Below are positions 63,839 to 64,000 of a stretch of 64,000 bases of DNA, one piece after another. Below the pieces are notes generated by a model that worked only from the letters and a program-made list of their open reading frames with translations, had not been told where the DNA came from and searched no databases. Origin of the DNA: Candidatus Poribacteria bacterium (GTDB lineage: Bacteria > Poribacteria > WGA-4E > WGA-3G); assembly GCA_022394755.1 (NCBI GenBank), contig JAGFCA010000060.1, positions 38,619 through 102,618 of the forward strand, in the 5' to 3' direction. Position 1 is the stretch's first letter. The number at the start of each line of letters is the position of its first letter. Made by a program: the position numbers and the translations under genes.

Positions 63839-64000
63839 ATGACAGACAAAACTCAAAATCGCTGAAATACAATGGTATTCATAAGCAGGTTTCGCGTAAA
63901 GATTTTAATAGTTAAATCAAACACCATCTCTCAAAACGCATCAAAGGTCCTAAACCGAGACTGTCTTCCTATAAGATATTCAACTATATCCTTTATGTTT
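63839..64000 (+). pseudogene. Probable transposase N-terminal fragment, cut by the window edge
   Basis: After AAAGGTG, an ATG at 63839 opens a frame that stops after eight codons. In another frame the sequence reads SLKYNGIHKQVSRKDFNS, a stop at 63913, then IKHHLSKRIKGPKPRLSSYK followed by IFNYILYV up to the edge. The basic ...GPKPRLSSYKIFNYILYVL pattern resembles the N-terminal region of IS4/IS5-type transposases. The frame changes suggest a dead copy. Only the start is visible, so the family is uncertain. Confidence 0.4.

Overview
The window is AT-rich, by eye about one third G+C, and bacterial. Every protein-coding stretch reads in the standard code with recognisable Shine-Dalgarno sites, and GTG and TTG starts are frequent. 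The repertoire points to an uncultivated FCB/PVC-type lineage, most likely Candidatus Poribacteria: LamG proteins ending in a TTSWG/TTWG tail, dockerin-type repeats on a secreted haem/copper protein, DUF5916 and CarboxypepD_reg-type TonB receptors, a DUF6785-like membrane protein and an Mrr endonuclease. The phylum is inferred from gene content, not from a marker gene. I found no rRNA, tRNA or CRISPR array.

Layout. 1-5354 (minus): mfd, running off the left edge, then envelope proteins (DUF3108, DUF5683-like, fibronectin lipoprotein). 5355-6340: gene-free, with palindromic repeats. 6352-10705 (plus): a small membrane protein, then purF - small membrane protein - purM - a FliG-like protein in an apparent operon. 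10759-21286 (minus): an outer-membrane uptake block with TonB, a DUF5916 barrel protein and three paralogous TonB-dependent receptors. 21508-24660 (plus): DUF547 protein, Gfo/Idh/MocA oxidoreductase and a secreted alpha/alpha-toroid protein. 24803-32611 (plus): four MacB/FtsX-type permeases in a row and a very long membrane-fusion adaptor, with no ATPase gene. 32714-36964: metal-dependent hydrolase, GNAT acetyltransferase, DegT-type aminotransferase and MDR dehydrogenase.

37134-39127 holds a cadherin-like protein and a lamin-tail-domain protein in adjacent frames. They join at an A-AAA-AAC heptamer and look like one secreted protein. 40189-47740 holds a SixA-like phosphatase, a WD-like propeller protein, a compact Rad50/SbcC-like ATPase with a 68-residue partner, an aminotransferase, an O-methyltransferase, a LamG protein and an SMP-30-like protein.

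47914-55015 is the most plastic part: a decayed ADP-ribosylglycohydrolase, then a unit (Mrr endonuclease, terminator, LamG-A, LamG-B) that occurs a second time in partly ruined form. Between the two units lies 1.5 kb of dispersed repeats. 55230-62506 (minus) holds a DUF6785-like membrane protein, a homocysteine methyltransferase/methylenetetrahydrofolate reductase fusion, a dockerin-cytochrome-copper monooxygenase, a GT2 glycosyltransferase and an SDR protein. The last 1.5 kb repeats elements seen near 51-52 kb and ends in a probable transposase fragment.

The strongest leads are the shared C-terminal TTSWG/TTWG tail on otherwise unrelated secreted proteins, the possible frameshift-fused protein, the FliG-like gene in a purine operon, and the multiplied permeases without an ATPase.
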